Positions 1 to 8,619 of a DNA stretch of 64,000 nucleotides are shown here, piece by piece (the first letter of the stretch is position 1; every line of letters begins with the position of its first letter). This DNA comes from Lachnospiraceae bacterium (GTDB taxonomy: Bacteria > Bacillota > Clostridia > Lachnospirales > Lachnospiraceae), in contig JAKSPO010000007.1 of assembly GCA_024404675.1 (NCBI GenBank), positions 44,235 to 108,234 on the forward strand, given 5' to 3'. Position numbers and translations under genes: made by a program. Below the pieces are notes generated by a model. It had not been told where the DNA came from, made no database searches, and worked only from the letters and a program-made list of their open reading frames with translations.

Positions 1-171
1 ATGTCGATTGCACAATATGGGGAGAGACGGGCGATGCCCGCGATGAGAAGTCATGTATCCTGGTATTTCTCAGGCTATCCGAATTCGGCGGCACTCCGAC
101 GGAAGGCCAACGAAATCGTGGCTTACGAAGAACTGGAGGCTTTACTTGCACCGTATCTGACGGAAGCGTGA
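1..171 (+). CDS. dus: tRNA-dihydrouridine synthase, C-terminal fragment (5' end outside window)
   Basis: Open from the first base to a TGA at 169-171, giving 56 residues. The segment reads MRSHVSWYFSGYPNSAALRR, which resembles the C-terminal helical region of Dus flavoenzymes, where an R-H-x-x-W-Y-x-x-G-x-P stretch precedes a Leu-Arg helix. Dus enzymes reduce uridine in tRNA to dihydrouridine with FMN and NADPH. The catalytic barrel lies upstream of the window, so the assignment rests on the tail only. The ATG at base 1 is an internal Met, not a start. A lipoprotein gene follows 22 bases downstream. Confidence 0.7.
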   Translation: MSIAQYGERRAMPAMRSHVSWYFSGYPNSAALRRKANEIVAYEELEALLAPYLTEA

Positions 172-193
172 CCTTTAGAAAGAGAGGTTTGCT

Positions 194-1555
194 ATGAAAA
201 AGTTATTAAGTATATTGTTAACTATCGCCTTACTCCTTGGTCTGACTGCCTGTGGAGAAGAGGCGAGTAAGTCCGGGAAGCGAAGAGACCCCGCATCAGG
301 CGAGAAGGTAACGCCGACGGCAAGCCCTGAGGCAACTCCTACCGTGAGTCCTGAGACAACGCCGACGCCCGAACCGACACCTGCCCTTCCGAAGGTTGCC
401 GCTAAGGAGGGACCGCTTTATGCAATCGGTGCCGATCCCTACGCGTTTGAGTATTACAGCGATAATTATACCGGCGAAGGCGCCGCTTTTCAGAACCATA
501 TAGAGTATATCTATCTTCTTGAGGTGAATTACCAGAAGCTTGCCGATCGCCTCTTTAAAGAAAATCAGGCGCTTGCGCAGTATGCAGACGGAGTCAGAAA
601 GGATGCGGCAGCATTCCTGGCACAGTCTCATGAGAAGTTCGATTATGCCTGGTTCGTAGACAGTAAGGTGGAAGTGAGCCGCGCGGATTCTGCAGTATTC
701 TCCTATAAGAGAAGCTATTCTACCTATCTCGGCGGGGCACATCCGTTCTCCTACGCGGAGAGCTTCAATATTGATACGGCTCAGGGAACAACGATCACGC
801 TTAGCGCCTATGTAAAGGATACAGCAGAGCTTGCGGAGGTTGTTGTCGAAGGAATCAAGAAGCAGGGCGATGCAAACCTTCTGTGGGATGGCTGGGAGAA
901 GGGCGTATTTGCCGGCGTGAAGGATGGAACCGCGAACTGGATCGCAACGAAGGACGGTGTGACAATCTGGTACAATCCGGGCGATATCGCTGCGTATGCG
1001 GCAGGCTCGATTACGGTTTGCGTAAATGTTTCTGATTATCCGGAGCTTTTTGTAGAGCAGTATATCGGCGCGTATGGCAATCAGCAGTTAGAAAAGGTAA
1101 CGCATCAGCTGGCTACCGAGGGATTGTCTGCATTCTATACGGAGGTTCTTCCGGCCATCTGTGACGGAATGGGTACTGCAACCTGGAAGGATATTCGGGC
1201 TATTCTTGATGCAAAGGGAATCCTTTATGAAGGGCTTGATGATGACGAAGCTCTGGAGTATGAGATGCAGCCGTTTTTCAAGCTGAAGGAGGGCAAGGAG
1301 GAATTCTATCTGTACTTCTTCCCGATGCCCGATGATGCGATGCGGGTCAATGTGCTTTCTTCGGTTGATGTCAGAAGAGATGATTTTGAATCCTTTGCCC
1401 TAGTTGAGGATTATTACCACACCACGAAGCCGCAGTTCCAGTTCGTTGACTGGGCAATCTTTGAGTTCCCTGTAGCACCTGCCTTCGGAACCCTTTCGGA
1501 TATGCTGAACGTTCTTTTTGCTGAAATCTATTACGGGCATAGCAGAGCGGAGTAA
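194..1555 (+). CDS. Lipoprotein with DUF3298/DUF4163-like (RsiV-type) domain
   Basis: A 453-residue lipoprotein. The signal peptide is short and its lipobox LTAC places the lipidated Cys at about residue 20. A Ser/Thr/Pro-rich linker (about 25-70, repeated TP and SPE steps) follows. Residues about 75-290 contain the YLGGAHP motif, which I associate with the DUF4163/DUF3298 pair found in the anti-sigma factor RsiV and in many Firmicute surface proteins. It should sit on the outer face of the membrane. No lysozyme-binding or sigma-factor partner is encoded next to it, so I do not claim an anti-sigma role. The RBS AGAGAGG lies 7-8 bases before the ATG. The post-lipobox motif GKRRD recurs in the lipoprotein at 48589. 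Confidence 0.8.
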   Translation: MKKLLSILLTIALLLGLTACGEEASKSGKRRDPASGEKVTPTASPEATPTVSPETTPTPEPTPALPKVAAKEGPLYAIGADPYAFEYYSDNYTGEGAAFQNHIEYIYLLEVNYQKLADRLFKENQALAQYADGVRKDAAAFLAQSHEKFDYAWFVDSKVEVSRADSAVFSYKRSYSTYLGGAHPFSYAESFNIDTAQGTTITLSAYVKDTAELAEVVVEGIKKQGDANLLWDGWEKGVFAGVKDGTANWIATKDGVTIWYNPGDIAAYAAGSITVCVNVSDYPELFVEQYIGAYGNQQLEKVTHQLATEGLSAFYTEVLPAICDGMGTATWKDIRAILDAKGILYEGLDDDEALEYEMQPFFKLKEGKEEFYLYFFPMPDDAMRVNVLSSVDVRRDDFESFALVEDYYHTTKPQFQFVDWAIFEFPVAPAFGTLSDMLNVLFAEIYYGHSRAE

Positions 1556-1595
1556 GCAGCTTCTTAAAAAAATCACGAGATTAAGAAAAAAATAC

Positions 1596-1624
1596 TTGCA
1601 TTTTCCTCTTCTATGGAGTACAAT
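1596..1624 (+). promoter_or_regulatory. Sigma-A-type promoter for asd
   Basis: TTGCAT at 1596-1601 and TACAAT at 1619-1624 are separated by exactly 17 bases. The expected start near 1631 gives a leader of about 75 bases before the asd ATG at 1707, and excludes the longer reading frame that begins at 1518. Confidence 0.7.
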
Positions 1625-1706
1625 GAGGCAAGTTTGCGGACAAATGTCCGTCATAGAAAAACATTTTGCGGAACTGATTACGGTTAACGCAGTTAGGAGG
1701 CCGTTT

Positions 1707-2804
1707 ATGGCAATAGAAGTTAAAGAAAAGTTTAAGGTTGGTATTCTTGGCGCTACCGGTATGGTAGGTCAGCGTTTCATCTCCCTTCTGGAGAACCATC
1801 CGTGGTTTGAGGTTACGATGGTAGCAGCAAGCCCGAGAAGTGCAGGCAAGACTTACGCTGAGGCAGTAGGCGATCGTTGGAAGATGACGACTCCCATGCC
1901 CGCAAAGGTTGCAGACCTTCTTGTTCGTAACGTTAATGAGGTTGAGGCTGTGGCAGCAGAGGTTGATTTTGTGTTCTCCGCAGTAGATATGACCAAGGAC
2001 GAAATCAGAGCAATCGAGGATGCTTATGCAAAGACCGAGACCCCTGTTGTAAGTAACAACAGTGCACATCGTTGGACGCCCGATGTTCCGATGGTAGTTC
2101 CGGAATTGAACCCCGACCACTATGACATTATTAAGTATCAGAGAGAGCGTCTTGGCACCAAGCGCGGTTTCGTTGCTGTAAAGCCGAACTGCTCCATTCA
2201 GAGCTACACCCCTATGCTTCATGCTCTTAAGGAGTTTGAGCCTACCGAGGTTGTCGCTACGACCTATCAGGCTATTTCCGGTGCTGGTAAGACCTTCAAG
2301 GATTGGCCGGAGATGATCGACAATGTAATTCCTTACATCGGTGGTGAGGAAGAGAAGAGTGAGCAGGAGCCGCTTCGTATCTGGGGTCACATCGAGAACG
2401 GTCAGATCGTTAAGGCAGAGGGCCCGGTAATCACTACCCAGTGTATCCGTGTTCCGGTTTCCGACGGACATACCGCTGCTGTTTTTGTAAAGTTTAAGAA
2501 TAAGCCCACCAAGGAGCAGATTCTTGAGAAGTGGAAGAGCTTCAAGGGACTTCCGCAGGATATGGAGCTGCCGAGCGCGCCGAAGCAGTTCATCACCTAC
2601 TTCGAGGAGGACAATCGCCCGCAGTGCAACCTTGATCGTGATACCGAGAACGGTATGGGCGTATGCGCAGGCCGTCTCCGTGAGGACAAGGTTTACGATT
2701 GGAAGTTTGTAGGACTTTCCCACAACACCAAGCGTGGTGCAGCAGGTGGCGCAGTGCTTTCCGCTGAGACACTTGTAGCTCTTGGCTATATCGAGAAGAA
2801 GTGA
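1707..2804 (+). CDS. asd: Aspartate-semialdehyde dehydrogenase
   Basis: A 365-residue NADP-dependent enzyme that reduces aspartyl-4-phosphate to aspartate semialdehyde, the branch point to lysine/diaminopimelate, methionine and threonine. The N-terminal dinucleotide loop GATGMVG is at about residues 15-21, and the catalytic Cys lies in KPNCSIQ at about residue 162. Length and the SNNSAHR segment fit the archaeal/fungal-like Asd subfamily found in many Clostridia rather than the E. coli type. The ATG at 1707 is chosen because AGGAGG lies just upstream and the promoter at 1596-1624 would be inside any longer frame. It appears monocistronic. Confidence 0.95.
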   Translation: MAIEVKEKFKVGILGATGMVGQRFISLLENHPWFEVTMVAASPRSAGKTYAEAVGDRWKMTTPMPAKVADLLVRNVNEVEAVAAEVDFVFSAVDMTKDEIRAIEDAYAKTETPVVSNNSAHRWTPDVPMVVPELNPDHYDIIKYQRERLGTKRGFVAVKPNCSIQSYTPMLHALKEFEPTEVVATTYQAISGAGKTFKDWPEMIDNVIPYIGGEEEKSEQEPLRIWGHIENGQIVKAEGPVITTQCIRVPVSDGHTAAVFVKFKNKPTKEQILEKWKSFKGLPQDMELPSAPKQFITYFEEDNRPQCNLDRDTENGMGVCAGRLREDKVYDWKFVGLSHNTKRGAAGGAVLSAETLVALGYIEKK

Positions 2805-2827
2805 TAAATTAGTTGTGAAATGATTTG

Positions 2828-2863
2828 AAAAGGGTCCCGGGGATATATCCCGAGGCCCTTTTT
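2828..2863 (+). terminator. Intrinsic terminator of asd, probably bidirectional
   Basis: A stem of about 13 pairs with one mismatch (arm AAAGGGTCCCGGGG against CCCGAGGCCCTTT) around an ATATAT loop, ending in a T run. The A run on its other side would serve as a T run for the convergent minus-strand operon ending at 2904. Confidence 0.85.
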
Positions 2864-2903
2864 ATGTGTGGATTTTCAGACAATTGTTTCGAAAAACTGC
2901 AAA

Positions 2904-4307
2904 TCAATGTTTCGGATCAGCCTTATCGGAGCAAGGAAGCCACTCCAGAAGGAGAACTACTATCAGGTAGAAGAGAATACTGCAGGTGATTGAGAAAAGC
3001 GGATACAGCGTACGATTTCCGATTGTCTTAAGCACTTGTGTGATATCGTTGACACCGAGATATCCGACAATCGTTGTCCACTGGAGTTGGAGTATGAAGA
3101 TTTTTCTTGCAGAACGTGAAGTCAGGAGGGAAAGTACAGCTTTTCCGTTGAAGGAATGTGGAACTTCGATGTGCTTATCCAAAAACTCACCTGTGAGCAT
3201 TCCCGCACCGTAGAAGCCGATTGCCACTATTGCAGAAATAAAGGAAGAATGCCTTGACGAAAAGAATCCGTAAAACAGAACGAGCATAAGTAACAGAACA
3301 GGAGTGCTTTTCAAAAGGAAAATGATTCCACCTGCCAGATTACGGAGTGCTTTGTGTCTTATCCCAGAGAGAAGCAGGAGCACATAGGAAAGGATTCCGG
3401 CAATCAAAGCAGAAAGAAGAAAGATTGCTAAGGACACAAAAGCTGCTTTGAAAATAAGTCGGTATGCACCACCTGAGATTAAGTTTTCTTTGATTGCATT
3501 CAACAAACCTTGCATTTTCTCTGCCCCCTCCTTTCTGACGATCAGCTGATATTCGGAAATCTCTTGATACCCGTCTGACATAAGATATTTTGTTTCTGTG
3601 AGTGAGTGGTTTTCGCTTGTACCGTAGGTTGCGAGCATATCTACCCTTCCGGCCATCAAGTCTACCAGAGCGGAATCGTTTTGTAAGACAACTATAATTG
3701 ATTTCCGACCAAGGTAGGAAGCAAATTCTTTCGCTAGTGTGAGTGAAGATCCGTTCGCGTTCCCGAACGCATCCACTTCTTCTAACGGAGGAACCGCTCC
3801 TGTGACGCCAATGGTAAGCGTTCCACCGGGCTGATGCGCTAAAGGTACTCCGGCAAGAAAGGCATTTGCCTGATCGCGCAGTTCTCGGTTACTGGGAGCG
3901 AAAGCAAATCCGAAGGAGAAATTAGTCTGCCCCTGACCAGGAGTTTCTGCGGGCGATAAGGCGACATATTCACCGCTTTGCGTAAGTTTTGCTGCTGTAA
4001 TATCCACGGCCCAGATTCCGGAAACCAGTCCGTTATCTAAGGCTTTCTTCGCATCCTCAAAGCGTTCATAGGAAATGTAAGAACCGAGGTGGATCCCGAA
4101 GTAACCGTCAAGAAACATGCGAACGGATTCGTCCGACAGATTGGTAGAGACGCCGCCTATTGTACATCCGTCGAACTCCCTAACGGTAACAGTTTCTCCA
4201 GCAACTGATAAGTGTGCAGGCCTTTTTGGAACGATGACTGCGGACAGTACGAAGAGAATCGATACAAAGATCAGGCTGGCAATCAGTTTTATACGAGTTT
4301 TCATCAT
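2904..4307 (-). CDS. Solute-binding domain fused to degenerate ABC permease
   Basis: A 467-residue membrane protein. One N-terminal hydrophobic segment (about 6-25) is followed by two periplasmic-binding-like lobes similar to polar amino acid binding proteins (about 40-280; the second begins near GTLTIGVTGAVPPLEEVDAF). A permease-like region with several hydrophobic segments (about 285-455) ends the protein. The EAA loop, where amino acid permeases normally carry E-A-A-x-x-x-G and contact the ATPase, is not recognisable, and the stretch between GEFLDKHIEVPHSF and TTIVGYLGVNDITQVL looks shortened. No ATP-binding subunit is encoded in this operon. It is last of the minus-strand operon and starts 1 base after the beta-propeller gene. 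Known: SBP-permease fusions exist. Inferred: this one may sense or bind an amino acid rather than pump it. Confidence 0.75.
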   Translation of the reverse strand: MMKTRIKLIASLIFVSILFVLSAVIVPKRPAHLSVAGETVTVREFDGCTIGGVSTNLSDESVRMFLDGYFGIHLGSYISYERFEDAKKALDNGLVSGIWAVDITAAKLTQSGEYVALSPAETPGQGQTNFSFGFAFAPSNRELRDQANAFLAGVPLAHQPGGTLTIGVTGAVPPLEEVDAFGNANGSSLTLAKEFASYLGRKSIIVVLQNDSALVDLMAGRVDMLATYGTSENHSLTETKYLMSDGYQEISEYQLIVRKEGAEKMQGLLNAIKENLISGGAYRLIFKAAFVSLAIFLLSALIAGILSYVLLLLSGIRHKALRNLAGGIIFLLKSTPVLLLMLVLFYGFFSSRHSSFISAIVAIGFYGAGMLTGEFLDKHIEVPHSFNGKAVLSLLTSRSARKIFILQLQWTTIVGYLGVNDITQVLKTIGNRTLYPLFSITCSILFYLIVVLLLEWLPCSDKADPKH

Positions 4308-4308
4308 T

Positions 4309-6072
4309 TCAGTGAATCTCCATACTTACGATGTATTCGCTTCGAAGACCGACAACAATGCGATTTCCTACAATTGCAGGTGTGGACTCGATGTTCGAGT
4401 TGTACGACACCTTACTGAGTACTTTGCCTGTTAATGTATCCATTAACAAAACATCCCCATTGCCGCAGCACTGTACAAGGCGGGAATGTCCGTCTTCGGT
4501 ATAGACGAGGCATCCTGAACTCCAGGCATCACAGGGAAGCTCATAACGCCAGTATTCTTCGCCGGTGGTTTTGCTGATAGCGACAACATAACCTGATTCT
4601 ACAGAAGGTACTTTTGAGATGGCATAGAACAGATAATCAGCGATTTCGCCGCAACCGGACGCACCGCTTGCAAGAACACCGCCGGCAAGACCGAGAACCG
4701 TGTGAACGGCGTATGGCTTCTTCCATACAATCTCGCCTGTTTGTGCATTCAGCTTGTATATGCCCGCCTCACCGATATGGTGGGTGTCGTAATGAAACTT
4801 CAGTGTTGTGCCGACATAGATGTACCATTTTCCGTCGGCATCCTGCTCTAAAACAGGACTGCTGTTAATATCTTCCAGAAGATCCTGAACCCACACAGGC
4901 TTCATTGTGTTCAGATCAAGACACTGAAATATGCCACCGTTGTCCCCGAAGAAGAGATAGTGATCATATACTACGGGGCTCGATTCAGAACCGGAACCGT
5001 TGCCGTTCTCACTCGCCTCAAATCGTTCGCCTGCGGCATAAGAGGTATACGCGTATTTCACCGGCTGTTCCGGAGCGATGCTAAGAATAGCGTGTTCCTT
5101 GTCGAAGGAGGTATTCAGGCGTAATGTGTAGAGAACACCGTTCTCGCCCGGATAGATTACGGTATCAGCTTCTTCTGCGAAGATAGGAGAGCTGTCGAAC
5201 CCGTGCCAGCTTCTGGTGGAAAAAGGATCATTTGCCGCAAATTCATATAATTTACGACCGTCGATGAGACTGTAAATGAATATTCTGGCGCAAATCTGCT
5301 CGCCGAAAAGACCGGTGGCGGAATCGCCGGAACCACAGATTAGCAGAGGATATGTGGGGTGAACGGAACAGGTCCCCTTGAAAATCATTCCTACATTAAT
5401 GGCAGGTCTTGTCTCTGCCCCGGTTTCTATGTCGAGAAAATGAATCTTACCATCCATTCCGGGATAGATGATTTCTGTGAGATCGCTCTTTTGGCACGCG
5501 GTCGGATAGAGATTCATAACCGCCTTCCATTCATTGCTCCAATGAACGGCAATGGGCTGACCGGTCCAACCGTTGCCTGACCAGTAGTTCACGCCGTCAT
5601 CTTTTAGAAATCGTCCGGTGCGGAAGGACCAGGACTTTTTTAACCGGGTTGCAGAATCGAGAACGGATTGATAAGAGGAAGCGGTTCTTGCGTAATTTCC
5701 TCGAAAGGTAAGAAGTCCCATATGTGCGGAAAGCAGATTCACTGAAGATTCATCAAGCCGGATGGGGGCAGGACGCTGGTAATCGGTGACAATGAGTCCT
5801 TCCACTTCCAGCTTAGTTGAAGCAAGAAAGCGTTCAGGCTTGGTAGAGGGAACCGCATAAGGAACGTTGTGAGACACAGGCTCCATGGTTTCATAAGTGG
5901 AAACAGGGAGGCTTCCATCGGTTTTCACGAAGAAATTGTAGAGATATCCGAACTGGCCTTTTACTTTTATCAACAGAATAAAAAAGAAGAATAAAGCCGC
6001 AAAAAGCACAAGCGCGGCGATTCCTGCGCCGATGCGTAAGCTTAGTTTTCTGCGGGATACACCGGTGCTCAT
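4309..6072 (-). CDS. Membrane-anchored PQQ-like beta-propeller protein
   Basis: A 587-residue protein with a Lys/Arg-rich start, one transmembrane helix (about 15-40) and a large extracellular part. From about residue 115 it shows repeated blades of the quinoprotein-like (PQQ_2) type, such as SSPVVYDHYLFFGDNGGIF and TPAIVGNRIVVGL, about seven or eight in all. Such propellers bind proteins, ligands or sugars and are often not enzymes. I see no PQQ-enzyme catalytic signature. The ATG at 6072 is preferred over one at 6090 because GCGAGGAA precedes it and it follows the carrier-protein stop by one base. It sits between the carrier protein and the SBP/permease fusion, which suggests an extracellular scaffold or acceptor-recognition role (inference). 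Confidence 0.8.
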   Translation of the reverse strand: MSTGVSRRKLSLRIGAGIAALVLFAALFFFFILLIKVKGQFGYLYNFFVKTDGSLPVSTYETMEPVSHNVPYAVPSTKPERFLASTKLEVEGLIVTDYQRPAPIRLDESSVNLLSAHMGLLTFRGNYARTASSYQSVLDSATRLKKSWSFRTGRFLKDDGVNYWSGNGWTGQPIAVHWSNEWKAVMNLYPTACQKSDLTEIIYPGMDGKIHFLDIETGAETRPAINVGMIFKGTCSVHPTYPLLICGSGDSATGLFGEQICARIFIYSLIDGRKLYEFAANDPFSTRSWHGFDSSPIFAEEADTVIYPGENGVLYTLRLNTSFDKEHAILSIAPEQPVKYAYTSYAAGERFEASENGNGSGSESSPVVYDHYLFFGDNGGIFQCLDLNTMKPVWVQDLLEDINSSPVLEQDADGKWYIYVGTTLKFHYDTHHIGEAGIYKLNAQTGEIVWKKPYAVHTVLGLAGGVLASGASGCGEIADYLFYAISKVPSVESGYVVAISKTTGEEYWRYELPCDAWSSGCLVYTEDGHSRLVQCCGNGDVLLMDTLTGKVLSKVSYNSNIESTPAIVGNRIVVGLRSEYIVSMEIH

Positions 6073-6073
6073 C

Positions 6074-6316
6074 TTAAGATTCCTCGCCATTATGTGCTTC
6101 GTACTCCCGGATCAGACCGATAATACCTTCAACAGTATGCAGACGTGTGCGATCGATTTGCGTAGCATTGATGACAATGCCTTGATCTTCCAAAGCAGTG
6201 AAGAGTTCCATAACCGCAAAAGAGTCCAAAAGACCACTCTGATAGAGGTCGATTCCATCCTCGTAAACGGCGTCATCTTCACATATTTCATATAATAGTT
6301 TTCTTACATCAATCAT
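6074..6316 (-). CDS. DltC-like aminoacyl carrier protein
   Basis: An 80-residue acidic four-helix carrier protein. The phosphopantetheine site is in GLLDSFAVMEL, with Ser at residue 32, close to the GLLDSFGTVEL motif of Bacillus DltC. In DltC the Ser-linked 4'-phosphopantetheine carries D-alanine supplied by DltA. The start overlaps the end of the adenylation gene by 8 bases and the stop touches the propeller gene, which indicates translational coupling. No holo-ACP synthase is in the window. Function is inferred by homology; the amino acid carried is most likely D-alanine but is not proven. Confidence 0.88.
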   Translation of the reverse strand: MIDVRKLLYEICEDDAVYEDGIDLYQSGLLDSFAVMELFTALEDQGIVINATQIDRTRLHTVEGIIGLIREYEAHNGEES

Positions 6317-7754
6317 TGCTGTGCCCCAGTGCCTTTCTGTCCAGCTTGCCGTTTTGAGTGACGGGCAGGACTTGGACGAAATGGATTGTTTTCGGAATCA
6401 TATAATCGGGTAGTAGCTTTTTAAGTTCCTGCTTCACATCAGTTTCGCTAAGAGCCTCATCTGCGGGAACGCAGTACGCATGAAGGGTTTTCACTATGCC
6501 GGCGGCGTTGCGAGGCGCGGTTACAGCTGCCGCAGCAATGCCCGGCAGTTTCTCCAGGTTGGCTTCGATATCTGTTAGTTCGATACGGTAGCCCTTGTAT
6601 TTAATCTGCGAATCTATACGGCCATTACAGTAGAGAAGACCGCCCCGAATCTCTCCCAAATCACCTGTAGCATATTCCTTTTTGCCCGGCAAATGGCTGT
6701 CGGCGCTTCCAAGATAACCGTGAAATACCGGCGCACCACTAAGAATAATCTCACCTTCTCTTATCCGGATGGAGGCAGAAGCACTTTCCATGATGCCGAC
6801 GGGCAACTCGTTATCTGCAGTAAGCATATCCTTTGTGAGTTCTACAAGACATACGGCGCTTGTTGCCTCCGTGGGACCATACGCATTGATAATATGAAGC
6901 GACGGGAAGCGTTCCCAAAGCGTACGTACAATACGCTTCTGCAGTCGTTCGCCACAGAAGTAGACACAACGAAAATCAGGAAGATTTTTCTCACAAAACT
7001 CCTGCTCCAGAAGACATAGCCCCATTCCGGTAGGAGTCATAAAGGCGAGCTGTATCTTTTCCTTACGGAAAATATCGGTTGCATTCTCTTCGTCGAAAAG
7101 GCGAGCATTTCCCGCTATCCAGGTGTGGCCGTTGCATAAGGAATAGTAGAGGTCGGCTACACTTAGGTCGAAGCTGAGCGCGGCCTGATTCAGTACGCGG
7201 AAAGCTTCGAAGGAGTGGAACGGCGGATGCTTTTCGATAAATGATACGAAGCAACGGAGGTTTGCGTATGTTATCGGGACACCCTTCGGAACCCCGGTGC
7301 TTCCTGAGGTAAAAATCATATAAGCGCAGTCCTCGGAGGGATTGCTTTCAGCAGGGGTTTGGAGTGTTTCTGCGGGAATCAGCTCCGCCTCTTCGAGCAG
7401 CTTCTCATAGGTAATACCCGTCGTAAAAGCACAGTCCTCCGCAGTCAGCGGACGATCCGAAATCACAAGTGTTGATTTTGTAATATTTTTGATGGAGAGA
7501 AGACGAGAGAGCGGCATATGGCCATGAACGGGGACATAGGCGCGATTACAGTAAATACAGCCCAGTACCGCTATGATTTCCGCGATACTGTGACCACCAT
7601 AAAGGATAACGGGCGAAGCGCCGGTTTGTTTTAGTAAATGAGCCACCTTGCGCGCTTTTTCGTCCAGTTCCCGGTAAGTGATTGTCTCGTGAGCAGCGCT
7701 GACAGCGACGCGTTCACGGTACTGCTGACAGGCCTTCTGCAGGATAGATCTCAT
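6309..7754 (-). CDS. DltA-like amino acid adenylating enzyme (carrier protein ligase)
   Basis: A 481-residue ANL-superfamily adenylation domain with no fused carrier or condensation domain. Visible core motifs: A3 FTSGSTGVPKGV (about 148-159), A4 with Asp in SFDLS (196), A5 YGPTEAT (292-298), A7 YATGDLG (361-367), A8 GRIDSQIKYKGYR (378-390) and the A10 Lys in NGKLDRKAL (470). The FCGE motif puts a Cys at 267, where DltA carries the Cys credited with preference for D-alanine. Length and motifs match D-alanine:carrier ligase rather than an NRPS module. ATG overlaps the VanW stop by one base (TGATG) behind AGGAGGAG. I withhold the symbol dltA because no dltB or dltD is present and the operon is different from dlt. 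Confidence 0.85.
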   Translation of the reverse strand: MRSILQKACQQYRERVAVSAAHETITYRELDEKARKVAHLLKQTGASPVILYGGHSIAEIIAVLGCIYCNRAYVPVHGHMPLSRLLSIKNITKSTLVISDRPLTAEDCAFTTGITYEKLLEEAELIPAETLQTPAESNPSEDCAYMIFTSGSTGVPKGVPITYANLRCFVSFIEKHPPFHSFEAFRVLNQAALSFDLSVADLYYSLCNGHTWIAGNARLFDEENATDIFRKEKIQLAFMTPTGMGLCLLEQEFCEKNLPDFRCVYFCGERLQKRIVRTLWERFPSLHIINAYGPTEATSAVCLVELTKDMLTADNELPVGIMESASASIRIREGEIILSGAPVFHGYLGSADSHLPGKKEYATGDLGEIRGGLLYCNGRIDSQIKYKGYRIELTDIEANLEKLPGIAAAAVTAPRNAAGIVKTLHAYCVPADEALSETDVKQELKKLLPDYMIPKTIHFVQVLPVTQNGKLDRKALGHSND

Positions 7755-8575
7755 CAGCGAATCTCCTCCTGCGGAATTAGTGAGTAATCGTACATAACTT
7801 TAGAATGGTTGTTAAGGATCAGCTCCTTGCGGAGTTCTTCATTGGTGGCGCGGTCAATTACGATGCGATAGACCTGAGAGATTCGGTAATACAGTTCGCC
7901 TTCGCGGTGAAAGTGAGAATCTTCTTCGACAAGCTTGAATCGTTCCGGAAATGCTTCACGGCTACGGAGTTCCCCGCACAGTTCGCCGTTTTCGCACCAG
8001 ACGAGGAGTTGCACTTCACGTTCGGTATCATTACGAAATCGATAATCAAGATTGCTGTAACATACGGAAGTGCCGGTACCAAACGGTACACGTCGCCGCT
8101 CATCAGGGAAAAGCGCGTCGGAATGGTGATGAATTTCTGTAACGGTAAGCGGACTGTTCAAAACAAGATAGTGAATCATATTAGCCATTTGACAGAGCCC
8201 GCCGCCAATTCCGGAAGCGAGCTGTCCGTGCCGAATATTGAGCCCTTCGAGATATCCCTTTTTCGCGGTCGGTCTGCCTACTGTGCGCCAAAAGGAGAAG
8301 GTTTCGCCAGGCTTGATAAGGATGCCGTTAATGCGCTCACAGGCCAAACGGATGTTTTGCTCTTTGTTCTCCTGTAAATGAATATCAACACCGTGCAAAC
8401 GCCGAACCAGCACCGAAGTGTGGCTCTTTACTATGACAGGCAAAGCTTCGGCAACGTGGCCTACGGCAAAGTGCTCGTTGCTGAAGCAATCTTTACATTT
8501 TCTCTTTAATATTTCCTTTTCGACAGATATCCGATAGCAAGTTGGACTGATTTCGCAAAACAGTTTGCGCCCCAT
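7754..8575 (-). CDS. VanW family protein
   Basis: A 273-residue protein in which the VanW domain fills most of the chain. Motifs include GETFSFWRTVGRPTAKKGY, ASGIGGGLCQM and FRNDT, matching VanW/YoaR proteins. The size equals the stand-alone VanW of vanB-type vancomycin-resistance clusters; the G5 and peptidoglycan-binding domains common in Firmicute homologues are absent. The biochemical role of VanW is not established. I see no signal peptide or obvious membrane helix. It is the first gene of the VanW/DltA-like/DltC-like/propeller/SBP-permease block and is preceded by GGGAGGGGGAG. D-Ala is the common thread between VanW clusters and DltA, which makes the linkage notable (inference). Confidence 0.88.
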   Translation of the reverse strand: MGRKLFCEISPTCYRISVEKEILKRKCKDCFSNEHFAVGHVAEALPVIVKSHTSVLVRRLHGVDIHLQENKEQNIRLACERINGILIKPGETFSFWRTVGRPTAKKGYLEGLNIRHGQLASGIGGGLCQMANMIHYLVLNSPLTVTEIHHHSDALFPDERRRVPFGTGTSVCYSNLDYRFRNDTEREVQLLVWCENGELCGELRSREAFPERFKLVEEDSHFHREGELYYRISQVYRIVIDRATNEELRKELILNNHSKVMYDYSLIPQEEIR

Positions 8576-8619
8576 ACATTATCTCCCCCTCCCGCAAACG
8601 GGAATAAACACACAAATTG

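Noticed and set aside
1518..1706. N-terminal extension of asd
   Set aside because: A sigma-A-type promoter lies inside it and AGGAGG precedes the ATG at 1707.
1611..2723. 370-residue antisense frame over asd
   Set aside because: asd is unambiguous on the plus strand and the antisense product has no family.
2904..4307. Complete amino acid ABC importer
   Set aside because: No ATP-binding subunit in the operon and the coupling loop is not recognisable.
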